The notes under the pieces are model-generated. The model did no database searches. It had not been told where the DNA came from and saw nothing but the letters and a program-made list of their open reading frames with translations. DNA of 64,000 bases, taken from the NCBI RefSeq assembly GCF_003324565.1, contig NZ_QOLA01000006.1, positions 62,001-126,000 of the forward strand, in the 5' to 3' direction. The first letter of the stretch is position 1; each line of letters begins with the position of its first letter. Below, one piece after another: positions 17,802 to 25,425 of this stretch. This DNA comes from Streptomyces sp. SDr-06. GTDB lineage: Bacteria; Actinomycetota; Actinomycetes; Streptomycetales; Streptomycetaceae. Made by a program: the position numbers and the translations under genes.

Positions 17802-18371
17802 TCAAGGCCTGGGCTCTACGAGGGGCATCGTAGACCTGGGATGCGAGGCTCCGCGGCAAGACAGACCAACGACACAGCCGCTCGGGAGAAGGAAGAGGGC
17901 TGGGTGCTCAAGGCTGTCGCCTCGTAGTGGCGTGCCCGGGAAAGGGACGATCCGTCTGGCCATTTGCCGTCCGCACGGTCAGGCACGCGCCGATTCGCCA
18001 CCGCTCCCTGTTGCCGCCGTGGCCCGCCCTTGTACGCCGGGTGGAGCGAGTCGGAGCCGTCCGCGTTGACGTCGTGGATCACGGCCCCGGACCCGGTCGG
18101 TGCTGGTGAACGTCACCTCGACGATCTCCGCCACGCTGAGCCGCCGAGCGGACAGCAGCACCATCCGGGTCCGCCGCCAGGTCACCACCGATCCCGGTGC
18201 CCCGGCGGCTGATCCGCGCAGCAGCCGCCTTTCCCATCTTCATCGTCATCGATCCCGCGGACGCGTACTCGTTCAGCCGCCCGGACGGTCTGGCGGGACC
18301 ACGGTCCCGGCATGAGACCGGGGAAGCGCGTCACAACTGCCTTGTCTGCCTGGTCACTCGGCGCTGTGGAT
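17802..18371. other. Intergenic region containing a transposase remnant
   Basis: Apart from the IS630 fragment at 18023-18188, no gene is supported between the ATPase-like and GNAT genes. No terminal inverted repeats were recognised by eye. Confidence 0.5.
18023..18188 (-). pseudogene. IS630-family transposase, N-terminal remnant
   Basis: Two minus-strand frames reconstruct the N-terminal HTH of an IS630-type transposase. The first is RRTRMVLLSARRLSVAEIVE with TFTSTDRVR (18090-18188). After a shift, VIHDVNADGSDSLHPAYKGG (18023-18082) follows, matching the DVIHxFNADGFDSLYPxYKGG signature of this family. The DDE catalytic domain is absent. No flanking TA duplication or inverted repeat could be identified. 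It records an old insertion, now decayed by indels and deletion. Confidence 0.75.
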
Positions 18372-18788
18372 CTACGCCTGACCGAAGGTCCAGACGAGCA
18401 CCACCTGCTCCTCTTCCGCGACGCCTCCGGCGCGACCGTAAGTGGCCCGTGCCGCCGCATTGTCCTCGTCCGTGATCGTCCACATGCCGTAGCAGTTCCG
18501 CTGGCGCGCCAGGTCCGCAAGCGCCGACACCAGCGCCCGGCCGACGCCGCGCCCGCGGAACGACTCGTCCACGCCCAGCTCGTACAGGAACATCTCGGTG
18601 CCCTTGTCCGGGTGTGTCATCTCGACGCCGGTGACCATCCCTGCTGGGGCGTCATCGACATAGGCGATCAGGAGATGGTGGCGCTCGTCGGCCAGAAACC
18701 TCGCAGTGGCTTCCGGCAGGGGGGACACATCGAAGAGATGCCCGGCGTCCTGGACAGCCTCAACCCGAGTGATGCGGCGGATATCCAT
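18372..18788 (-). CDS. GNAT N-acetyltransferase, AAC(3)-I-like
   Basis: A 138-residue single-domain GNAT enzyme using acetyl-CoA. Motif A reads YELGVDESFRGRGVGRALVS (acetyl-CoA pyrophosphate loop R-G-R-G-V-G), preceded by DDAPAGMVTGVEM and followed by NAAARATYGRAGG. The AEATARFLAD...LLIAYVDDAPAGM...EMFLYELGV layout resembles the small AAC(3)-I/fortimicin-type acetyltransferases, so acetylation of an amine substrate is plausible; resistance is only an inference. ATG 18788 is the first start that gives a normal GNAT N-terminus; the frame upstream of it is not protein-like. Confidence 0.85.
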   Translation of the reverse strand: MDIRRITRVEAVQDAGHLFDVSPLPEATARFLADERHHLLIAYVDDAPAGMVTGVEMTHPDKGTEMFLYELGVDESFRGRGVGRALVSALADLARQRNCYGMWTITDEDNAAARATYGRAGGVAEEEQVVLVWTFGQA

Positions 18789-19039
18789 GGGGGGATCCTG
18801 CCAGGACTCGGCACGACCGGCACCGGTTTTCTCCCTTGCCTGAGCTTTCCGGTCCCGGAACCGGACTCCGCCCTTGCTTCCTCGATCTCCGGAACCGTCA
18901 CGCCACCGATCCCAACCTCCGCCAGGTCGTCGACAGGACGAACGTCCGGATGCGGCACCAGCGTTGAGGCAGAACCAGACCAAGTCCTCGACCGGACATA
19001 CTCGTCGGGAGGCAGCGCGTGTGCTCCTATCCTGCCGGG

Positions 19040-19453
19040 ATGACGATATTTTGGGTGGGGCTCGGCATCCTGGCAGCCTTTGGCACCCTCTGCTTCTTCC
19101 TGACGCGGCAGCTGATCGGCCGCCTGCGCACGGTCGTGAGCGGCATCGCGGTGGAAGGCCGCTGCGTACGCCGGTACTCAAGCGAGGGCAACGAGGGCGA
19201 CACCCACTGGCACCATGTCCATGGCTTCACCACGCTCGATGGCCAGTACCTCGAGTTCGAGGAGGACGCGATGCTGCTCGCGCAGGGCGACGCCGTGACC
19301 GTCCGGTACCGGCCCGACGACCCGGCTCGGACCGCGACCATCATGGGGCGCGGAGGACACTGGTCGCCGTTGTTCGGAAGCCTCTTCGGCATCCTGGTCT
19401 CCGGCGGATTCACCCTCCTGGGCGCCCTGTTCGTGTTCCTGGGTGTCTCCTGA
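19040..19453 (+). CDS. DUF3592 membrane protein
   Basis: A 137-residue protein with an N-terminal transmembrane helix (FWVGLGILAAFGTLCFFLT), an exposed beta-rich middle (RCVRRYSSEGNEGDTHWHHV, QGDAVTVRYRPDDPARTATI) and a C-terminal hydrophobic hairpin (LFGILVSGGFTLLGALFVFL). This is the DUF3592 plan; members are small membrane-anchored proteins of unknown role. ATG 19040 is preferred over the in-frame GTG at 19019. Its stop lies 8 bp before the next gene's likely GTG, so the two are probably translated together. Confidence 0.8.
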   Translation: MTIFWVGLGILAAFGTLCFFLTRQLIGRLRTVVSGIAVEGRCVRRYSSEGNEGDTHWHHVHGFTTLDGQYLEFEEDAMLLAQGDAVTVRYRPDDPARTATIMGRGGHWSPLFGSLFGILVSGGFTLLGALFVFLGVS

Positions 19454-19461
19454 GGAATGGG

Positions 19462-20556
19462 GTGGGTGCTGCGGTGACCGAGCGGGCGGATGTGGATGCG
19501 CTGGTGGCGGTGCTCGATGAGCTGCCGCCGGCCGAGGGGGGCTGGAGCGACGAGCTCTGGGATCTGTACGAGGTGTACGAGGAGGGCCGGACGAGGCGGG
19601 GGCCGGTGCCGGAGCTCGATGCCGGGCTGGCGGCGCGGTTCGAGGCGCAGTGGCGTCGTCAGGAGTTGTCCGGGAGGGTTCATGGGTTGTTGGGGGGTTT
19701 GCGGGAGCGGGGCAGGGGGTGTGGGTTTGGTGCGCCTGGCGAGGTGGCTGCGGTGGCGGTGCGGCTGGTGCGGGCTGGGGTGGGTGCGCATGAGGCGGTG
19801 AACCTGCTGTATGACCTGGGGGTCCCGCATGGGGAGCGGGCGTTGCTTGGCCTGGTCGCGGGGCGGGGGCCGGGGCTGGGTGAGGGGGATGTGTTGTGGG
19901 CTCGTGAGCGGCTGTTCGCGTTGCGGCGGGGTGGTTATCGTGCGCGTGGTGAGCGGGTGCCGGTGGGTGAGGAGCATCTGTTTCCGGCTGCGGTGTGTGC
20001 GTTGCCGGTGGGGGTGGGGGGTGGTGTGGGTGTGCCGGTTGATGCCGCGTTGGCCAGGGCGGCGTTGGAGGCGTTGTTGCCGGAGGGGCCGCTTGCTGTG
20101 ACGGAGCCTCCGCCTGAGTGGGGGGCGGGGTGGGACGATGTCGATGAGGAGGGTGAGCGGCGTCCGGACTGGGTTGAAGTGCGGTTGTTGGTGCGGGAGT
20201 TGATGCCGGATCCGTGGCGGGTGACGCGGGAGCGGATGGCGGAGGCGGAGCGTGAGTGTGGGCTGCTCGGGCTCGACGGGGGTGAGGGGGACTTCGCGGC
20301 GGTGTGGAGGGTTCGTCTTGCCAGCTGGCTGGTGGGTGACCTCTTCGAGGCGCTGGGCCGTGGCCCGGATGCGGCTTCGCTGGCGCCCTGGGCGATGGAG
20401 CTGGCGGGCGAGTTCGCGCGTCGTGGGATGGCGGTCGAGGCGGCGCGGGCCTTCTTGGAGCGGACGGGGCAGGACGTGCCCTACAGCCGTCAGGTGCTGG
20501 GTGGTCTGTCCCGGGACGCGGGCGGTCAGCCGCCGTCCGCGACGACCTGGACCTGA
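19462..20556 (+). CDS. Conserved hypothetical protein with strongly G-biased codons
   Basis: A 364-residue soluble, helix-rich protein of unknown function (DVDALVAVLDELPPAEGGW; VRLVRAGVGAHEAVNLLYDL; EVRLLVRELMPDPWRV; ERECGLLGLDGGEGDFAAVW). No catalytic motif, signal peptide or membrane segment. GAGG lies 6 nt before GTG 19462, which makes it better than the in-frame GTG at 19474. Codon use is odd: Gly is mostly GGG/GGT, Val GTG and Leu TTG/CTG, so the coding strand is extremely G-rich between about 19660 and 20270, unlike its C-ending neighbours. Probably coupled to the DUF3592 gene upstream. Its 3' end overlaps the opposing DUF192 fragment by about 30 bp. Confidence 0.8.
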   Translation: MGAAVTERADVDALVAVLDELPPAEGGWSDELWDLYEVYEEGRTRRGPVPELDAGLAARFEAQWRRQELSGRVHGLLGGLRERGRGCGFGAPGEVAAVAVRLVRAGVGAHEAVNLLYDLGVPHGERALLGLVAGRGPGLGEGDVLWARERLFALRRGGYRARGERVPVGEEHLFPAAVCALPVGVGGGVGVPVDAALARAALEALLPEGPLAVTEPPPEWGAGWDDVDEEGERRPDWVEVRLLVRELMPDPWRVTRERMAEAERECGLLGLDGGEGDFAAVWRVRLASWLVGDLFEALGRGPDAASLAPWAMELAGEFARRGMAVEAARAFLERTGQDVPYSRQVLGGLSRDAGGQPPSATTWT

Positions 20557-20680
20557 CCCCCGGTCCGCAGTCCCCACCTCTCCATCGCGCCCGCCTCCGC
20601 CTCGATCACATGCCGGGCGCGCAGACGGACCGCACTGAGACGGCCTGGCCTCATCGTGCGCACAGCCAGAACCCGTGGGA
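20526..20680 (-). pseudogene. C-terminal fragment of a DUF192 protein
   Basis: The minus-strand frame encodes VLAVRTMRPGRL, RLRARHVIEAEAGAMERWGL and TGGQVQVV, the C-terminal third of DUF192 proteins (V(L/I)ExxAGxxxxxGxxxGxxV). The N-terminal two thirds, with the family's RxxGLxxR motif, are missing; the frame upstream of about 20680 is not protein-like. It is therefore a truncated remnant. DUF192 proteins are usually about 120 residues, with an unknown role in secretion or extracytoplasmic processes. Confidence 0.65.
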
Positions 20681-21029
20681 TCGGCATACCGAGGCTCTCA
20701 GCGACGCCTCCCCCACCCACGGGCTCGTTTCCCTCGCGGCGTCGTCGCCGTACTCGGATCCGCCGTGGATCTGCCCTGCTTGCGACGATGCGCGCGACGG
20801 CGGAACGGTCGGGCCGCTGTGCAACTCGCCGTGCTTGCCGATGAGGATGCCAGGGCTGGTGGTGGTGCCCGTGCCCAGCTGGACGAGGTCACCTCAGTGC
20901 TGGGCGGGCGCCCCGAGGTTGTCGAACAGATGGATGGTGGGCATAGCCGCGGTTCCTTCTCGGTGAAGGGCAGGCGCCTGGGGCCGCTAGCATCGCAGGG
21001 CCAGGGCCTACAAGGGAGCGGAGTTGGGC
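20681..21029. other. Intergenic/decayed DNA
   Basis: No gene recognised. A minus-strand frame beginning MPTIHLFDNLGAP near 20945 is interrupted by a stop after 16 codons, so it is not a usable gene. Confidence 0.4.
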
Positions 21030-21506
21030 GTGGAGCGACCACGCGTCGGTGTCGCCGTACTGACCATGGGCAATCGCCCCGCCGAGCTGCGGGCCCTGCT
21101 GAACTCAGTGGCCAAGCAGGACGAGAAGGCGGCCCGAATCGTCGTAGTCGGCAACGGCACGCCGCTGCCCGACCTCCCCGATGAGGTGAGCGGGGTGGAG
21201 TTGCCGGAGAATCTGGGAGAGTCCGGGGGCCGCAATGTCGCCCTGGAACGGCATGCGGTCTACTACCGGATGACCGCCCGCAACCGGGTGTGGCTGGCCC
21301 GCCGCCACCTGCCCGCCCCGCTGATGCCGGTCTACCTCGGCACATGGACGTTGCTCACGCTGGCCCGCACCCGTTCCGTGGGCGGTCTGCGCGCTTGGGC
21401 CGCGGGGTTCGTCGAGGGCGTGCGGGAGCCGTGCGGGCCGCGTCGGCCGATGCGGTGGGCGACGGTATGGCGCATGACGCATCTGGGCCGTCCTCCGATC
21501 ATCTAG
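21030..21506 (+). pseudogene. Family-2 glycosyltransferase with large in-frame internal deletion
   Basis: 158 residues whose first half is the start of a GT-A family-2 glycosyltransferase (VGVAVLTMGNRPAELRALL, IVVVGNGTPLP, ELPENLGESGGRNVALE). The second half is the C-terminus of the same kind of protein (YYRMTARNRVWLARRHLPAP, MPVYLGTWTLLTLARTRS). The central ~130 residues, including the D-x-D metal/nucleotide site, are missing exactly at the join near 21255. GTG 21030 has GGAG 6 nt upstream. The frame is intact, so a short protein may be made, but it cannot be an active transferase. Parent enzymes transfer sugars to cell-surface or secondary-metabolite acceptors. Confidence 0.75.
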
Positions 21507-21864
21507 CCATGCGCGGGGCCCGTTGGCGTGACCAGCCCGGAACGGCCGACGAAGATGCGGCCAGCCCCTCCCGAGAAGTGAAGCAAGCCCCGCCGCAGAC
21601 GACGTTCCAGGAATAGCCGGACGGCGCGGTCTCGACAGAGGCGGCGCCCAGTAGACGGGTAACCCGGTCCGGGAAACACCGGCGCTGGAAACATCCGGCC
21701 CGTGGAAGGCAACCGGATCTGTCCGGGCTCGACCGAGAGGGTGGTCGAGTGCGGTGCGGGACTCCCAGACTGAGTCGCGGACAGAGGGGGCCGCAAGACC
21801 GATCGGCCGGACATCGGCCGGTGGAAACCCCGCACAGACCCGTCGTGAAAGGAACCCAGGAACC
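21507..21864. other. Intergenic, leader of secreted lectin gene
   Basis: No gene. A direct repeat ATCGGCCGG-ac-ATCGGCCGG lies near 21800-21820, and a CTCGACC/GGTCGAG dyad near 21728-21750. Confidence 0.4.
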
Positions 21865-22488
21865 GTGTTCATTCACAAGAAACTGGCTGCCGCACTCGCG
21901 ACCACCGCTGCTGCCATGGCAGTTGGTGCTTTGGCACCCGGTACCGTCCAGGCTGCCGAGCCGACCGTTCATCAGCTGAACTGGAGCAAGGGCCAGACAG
22001 TGGCCGCCCCGGACTCGGTACACATGGCCCAGGGCATAACGGGTGCGCCGGCTGCCACCGGTGTGTACGCCAGGATCTACAGTCTTTTCCGGACGACACC
22101 GAACCAGTGCCTGGACGCTGACGCCACAGCCGGCGGCAACGGTACCCGGGTGCAGGCGTGGGGCTGCAACGGTTCAACGCAGCAGGAGTGGATCGTGTGG
22201 ACCAACGGCAGTATCGAGAGTGTGCGGTTCCGGGGGATGTGCCTGGACGCCGACCTCAATGGCGGCGGCGCGAACGGTACCCGCGTTCAGCTGTGGCAGT
22301 GCAATGGCTCGACCCAGCAGCAGTGGTACCACCCCTCGGGGGACCTCGCGATCTACAACGTCCGCTTCAATAACAACGACAACACCGTATTGGACCGCGA
22401 CGCCACCAATACCGGCAACGGCGCCCGGGCGCAGTTGTGGGCCAAGAACTTCCAGTCCCAGCAGTGGTGGGACATTCGGACCGCGTAG
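21865..22488 (+). CDS. Secreted RICIN (beta-trefoil) lectin-like protein
   Basis: A 207-residue precursor: GTG start (FIHKKLAAALATTAAAMAV), Ala-rich signal peptide ending GTVQAAEP, then a RICIN-type beta-trefoil. The repeats show the CLDADA...NGTRVQ-W-CNGSTQQ(E/Q)W pattern three times, with three Q-x-W motifs (QQEW, QQQW, SQQWW) and paired cysteines. Such domains bind galactose/GalNAc or polysaccharides and are often attached to secreted enzymes; here the lectin stands alone. A very strong terminator follows at 22525. Two other small secreted lectin-like proteins occur at 30907 and 57980. Confidence 0.9.
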   Translation: MFIHKKLAAALATTAAAMAVGALAPGTVQAAEPTVHQLNWSKGQTVAAPDSVHMAQGITGAPAATGVYARIYSLFRTTPNQCLDADATAGGNGTRVQAWGCNGSTQQEWIVWTNGSIESVRFRGMCLDADLNGGGANGTRVQLWQCNGSTQQQWYHPSGDLAIYNVRFNNNDNTVLDRDATNTGNGARAQLWAKNFQSQQWWDIRTA

Positions 22489-22524
22489 CCCCTCCAGCGT
22501 CGAGCGCCATGAGCGGCACAACCA

Positions 22525-22565
22525 CGCCCCACTCCCGGTCCGCGGCATGGGCCGGGAGCGGGGCG
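22525..22565 (+). terminator. Strong intrinsic terminator
   Basis: Arms CGCCCCACTCCCGG / CCGGGAGCGGGGCG pair over 14 positions with one A-C mismatch, 37 bp after the lectin stop. Confidence 0.85.
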
Positions 22566-23071
22566 ACCGTGGAAATTGGCTGTTTCGCAGCGCCGGAGCC
22601 CGCCCCGGTCGCCCCTGTCGTGCGCCAGTCGTCCAGTCGCTGCCCCTTCGTGAGCGCGTCTGTGGTGCCCTCGGACATGGCGAAGCAACCGTCCTCGGAG
22701 GAACCGCAGCGCCGGTCGGTCCCGTCAGGGGAGCTCGCGGGTATTTGGTGTGCGTCAAAGCCCTGGGGTGTCGTACCGTGAAAGGGTTCCTGTGCCGAGA
22801 TGCCGGTCGCAGGGACCCGTTTCCCTGTTCCTTCTGCGTCGATCTTGAGGTGACTTCCTATTAACCAGGCCATGTAGCCGTCCGTGTTCCCCACGTGCTG
22901 AGTCGTCGCACGTGCCGGGGGGGCGGACGTCGCGCTGGCCTGAGTTGCGTCACCCTCCCCCTCTGTTTCCCCCGGGTGCAGCTCTGCCGTCTGCCCCGGG
23001 TTTCGTGTTGCGCGGCCCCGGTGAGGCTCGCGGCAGCGGCTCCCCGATTCCTTTGGATCAGGAGTTCCGTC
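22566..23071. other. Intergenic/leader of the MFS transporter gene
   Basis: About 500 bp without a supported gene; small frames have shadow composition. The long leader may hold regulation of the exporter, but no operator dyad is obvious. Confidence 0.45.
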
Positions 23072-24550
23072 GTGTCTTTCTCCGCGCTCGACAACGAGCA
23101 GCAGCACACCACCAACCTCCCAGAGCGCGCAGCACCTCCCCACCCGAAAATGGCGTTGGCAGCGCGGATCGCGCTCGTGGTACTGCTGGTCGCTGAACTC
23201 ATGGACATTCTCGACCAGTCGGTCGTGCTGACCGCCCTGCCCGCCATCCAGGAGTCGACGTCCGCAGGGCCGACCACCGTGCAGTGGCTGGCCACCGGCT
23301 ATTCCCTGCCCGTCGCGATCGGGTTGATCACCGGCGGGCGCCTCGGCGACCTCTACGGCCGACGCAGGATCCTCCTCATCGGCACCGTCGTGTTCACCAC
23401 GGCCTCCCTGCTGTGCGGGCTCGCCAACGGCCCCGGTGTCCTGATCGGTGCCCGGGGACTCCAGGGCGTGGGGGTCGCCCTGATGATCCCGCAGGTCCTG
23501 GCCACCCTCCACGTCACCTTCGAAGGGCAGAACCGCAGCAGGGCCTTCGGGCTCTACGGGGCCGTCCTCTCCCTCGCCAACGTCCTGGGTCCGGTGATGG
23601 GCGGCCTGCTCACCGAGGCCGACCTGTTCGGTCTGTCCTGGCGGCCGGTCTTCCTGGTCAACGTGCCCGTCGGCCTCGCAGTGATCCTTCTGGGACGCCG
23701 CTTCATCCCCGAGTCGACTGCCGGCAAGGCCGACCGGCTCGACCTGACGGGCATGGTGCTGTCCGCCTCGGCCATGGTCCTGGTCGTCTTTCCCCTCACC
23801 GAAGGCCACATCCACCGCTGGCCCCTGTGGTGCTTCGCCTTGCTCGCCGCCGGCCTCTTCCTGCTCGGCTTCTTCCTGCGCCATCAGCAGCGCAAGCAGG
23901 ACAGTGCGCCTCTCGTGCCCCTGTCCCTCTTCCGGGGCGGGCAGTTCTCGGGCGGACTCTCCGCGCAGCTGGTGCATGGCCTGCTGTGTGGGCTGTTCTT
24001 CATGACCTGGACCCTCTACCTCCAGCACGGACTGGGCATGAGCCCGTTCCACGCGGCCATCGCCTTTGTCCTGCTCTCCCTGGGAGAACTGGCGGGCGCG
24101 ACCATCGCGGCGAAGAGCAGTGGGCGCTTCGCCCGCCGCCTCCCCCAAGCCGGAGCCCTCATCGCGTCGGCCGCGATGGCCGTCTATGGGCTCCAGGCCG
24201 GTCGAGGCCAGGGGGACCTGGCACTGGTGGCGATGACCGCGCCGGTGCTCTTGATCGGCTTCGGCCTCGGCATGGTGAGCGGACCTCTCGCCGACATGAC
24301 GCTGGCCAGGGTGCCGCACGAGGACGCCGGGTCCGCATCGGGCCTGTTCAACACCGCCATGCACCTGGGCATCGCTATGGGCACCACGCTGACCGCCCTG
24401 GTGTTCTTCGCCACCACGGGTGGTTCACCCGACGCCGGGCTCAACCGCGCGGCGTTCATCACCGTGCTGTGGTGGGTCGGCGGCCTCCTCGCCCTGATGT
24501 GGGCTCTGATGTTCTGCCTCCCCAAGCAGGCCACCGTCCGGGCGGACTAA
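23072..24550 (+). CDS. MFS drug exporter, DHA2 (EmrB/QacA) type
   Basis: A 492-residue, about 14-helix major facilitator. After a polar N-terminus, helix 1 reads LVAELMDILDQSVVLTALPA (DHA2 motif D1, LDxTIVNVALP-like), followed by WLATGYSLPVAIGLITGGRLGDLYGRRR (motif A) and later GxxxGPxxGG (LGPVMGGLL, motif C). Such carriers use proton antiport to expel antibiotics or dyes. GTG 23072 has AGGAG about 7 nt upstream, and the long leader fits a regulated gene. No TetR or MarR gene is adjacent. Substrate unknown. Confidence 0.92.
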   Translation: MSFSALDNEQQHTTNLPERAAPPHPKMALAARIALVVLLVAELMDILDQSVVLTALPAIQESTSAGPTTVQWLATGYSLPVAIGLITGGRLGDLYGRRRILLIGTVVFTTASLLCGLANGPGVLIGARGLQGVGVALMIPQVLATLHVTFEGQNRSRAFGLYGAVLSLANVLGPVMGGLLTEADLFGLSWRPVFLVNVPVGLAVILLGRRFIPESTAGKADRLDLTGMVLSASAMVLVVFPLTEGHIHRWPLWCFALLAAGLFLLGFFLRHQQRKQDSAPLVPLSLFRGGQFSGGLSAQLVHGLLCGLFFMTWTLYLQHGLGMSPFHAAIAFVLLSLGELAGATIAAKSSGRFARRLPQAGALIASAAMAVYGLQAGRGQGDLALVAMTAPVLLIGFGLGMVSGPLADMTLARVPHEDAGSASGLFNTAMHLGIAMGTTLTALVFFATTGGSPDAGLNRAAFITVLWWVGGLLALMWALMFCLPKQATVRAD

Positions 24551-24597
24551 GTCACCCTCGGTCCCGGCGAACAGCGTCGCTGGTTTCGCCGGGGCCG

Positions 24598-25425
24598 TCA
24601 TGGTCGTGCCGCCGGCGAGGACGGGTGACGGCGAGGCGGCAGGGGGATGAAGCCGCTGGTGCGCGACGCGTAGGCGGCATAGCCGGGGCGGTGGTGCATG
24701 TGCTGCTCCAGAAGGCGCTTTCCGCTGCCCCGTGTGAGGAGGAACGACATCAGCAGGGGCGACAGCAGACAGAGCGCGGCTGACTGCCAGGTGCCACAGG
24801 CCAGGGTGAACAGGCCCCACCAGACGAGGAAGTCACCGAAGTAGTTGGGATGACGGGTCCATCCCCACAGGCCGCGGTCCATGATCTGGCCGTGGTGTGC
24901 GGGATCGGCCTTGAACCGGGCAAGCTGGAAATCACCCACCGCTTCGAAGGCCAGGCCCGCCGCCCACAGCGCACCGCCGGCCAGGTCGGTGACGCTCAGC
25001 GGGCCGGAGGTGAACTGGGCTGCCTGGACGGGCAGCGAGATCAGCCAGATGAGGCCGCCCTGCAGCAAGTAGATCATCCGCAGGGCATAGGCGTTGCGGC
25101 TGCCGGGAGCCTTCGCCAGCATGCGGTCGTAGCGCGGATCCTCACCGTGTCCACGGCCGCGCCAGGCGATGTGGGCGGCCAGGCGCAGCCCCCAGACTGC
25201 CGTCGCCAAGGTCACCAGCAACCGCCGCGCATCATCACCTCGGCCGGCTGAAACGGCATACGCGACGAAAGCCACGGCGGTGAATCCGAGGCCCCATGCG
25301 ATGTCGACCACGCGATGCATGCCGCTGGCCACTGCGACGGCGAAGGTGATGAGGAGGACCGCGAGCACTGCGGCGGCCGTGAGAGCGAGGCTGATGGCGA
25401 AGCCGTGCCAGGGGAAGCCTGTCAT
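24598..25425 (-). CDS. DUF1295 membrane protein (steroid 5-alpha-reductase-like)
   Basis: A 275-residue polytopic membrane protein with the DUF1295/COG3752 signature toward the C-terminus: DRGLWGWTRHPNYFGDFLVW, then LLMSFLLTRGSGKRLLE and RPGYAAYASRTSGFIP. This is the same C-terminal box as in 3-oxo-5-alpha-steroid reductases and isoprenylcysteine methyltransferases, suggesting a lipid-modifying redox or methyl step at the membrane. ATG 25425 overlaps the preceding stop (TGATG) and has AGGAGG just upstream, so it is the last gene of a tightly coupled five-gene operon with two cyclopropane-synthase homologues. Confidence 0.88.
   Translation of the reverse strand: MTGFPWHGFAISLALTAAAVLAVLLITFAVAVASGMHRVVDIAWGLGFTAVAFVAYAVSAGRGDDARRLLVTLATAVWGLRLAAHIAWRGRGHGEDPRYDRMLAKAPGSRNAYALRMIYLLQGGLIWLISLPVQAAQFTSGPLSVTDLAGGALWAAGLAFEAVGDFQLARFKADPAHHGQIMDRGLWGWTRHPNYFGDFLVWWGLFTLACGTWQSAALCLLSPLLMSFLLTRGSGKRLLEQHMHHRPGYAAYASRTSGFIPLPPRRHPSSPAARP

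Noticed and set aside
19027..20577. 516-codon minus-strand open frame
   Set aside because: Antisense of the DUF3592 gene and the G-biased gene; it is open only because the G-rich coding strand gives C-rich antisense codons.
22367..24364. 665-codon minus-strand open frame
   Set aside because: Glu/Gly/His-rich antisense shadow of the lectin and MFS exporter genes; no domain, and it spans two real plus-strand genes and a terminator.
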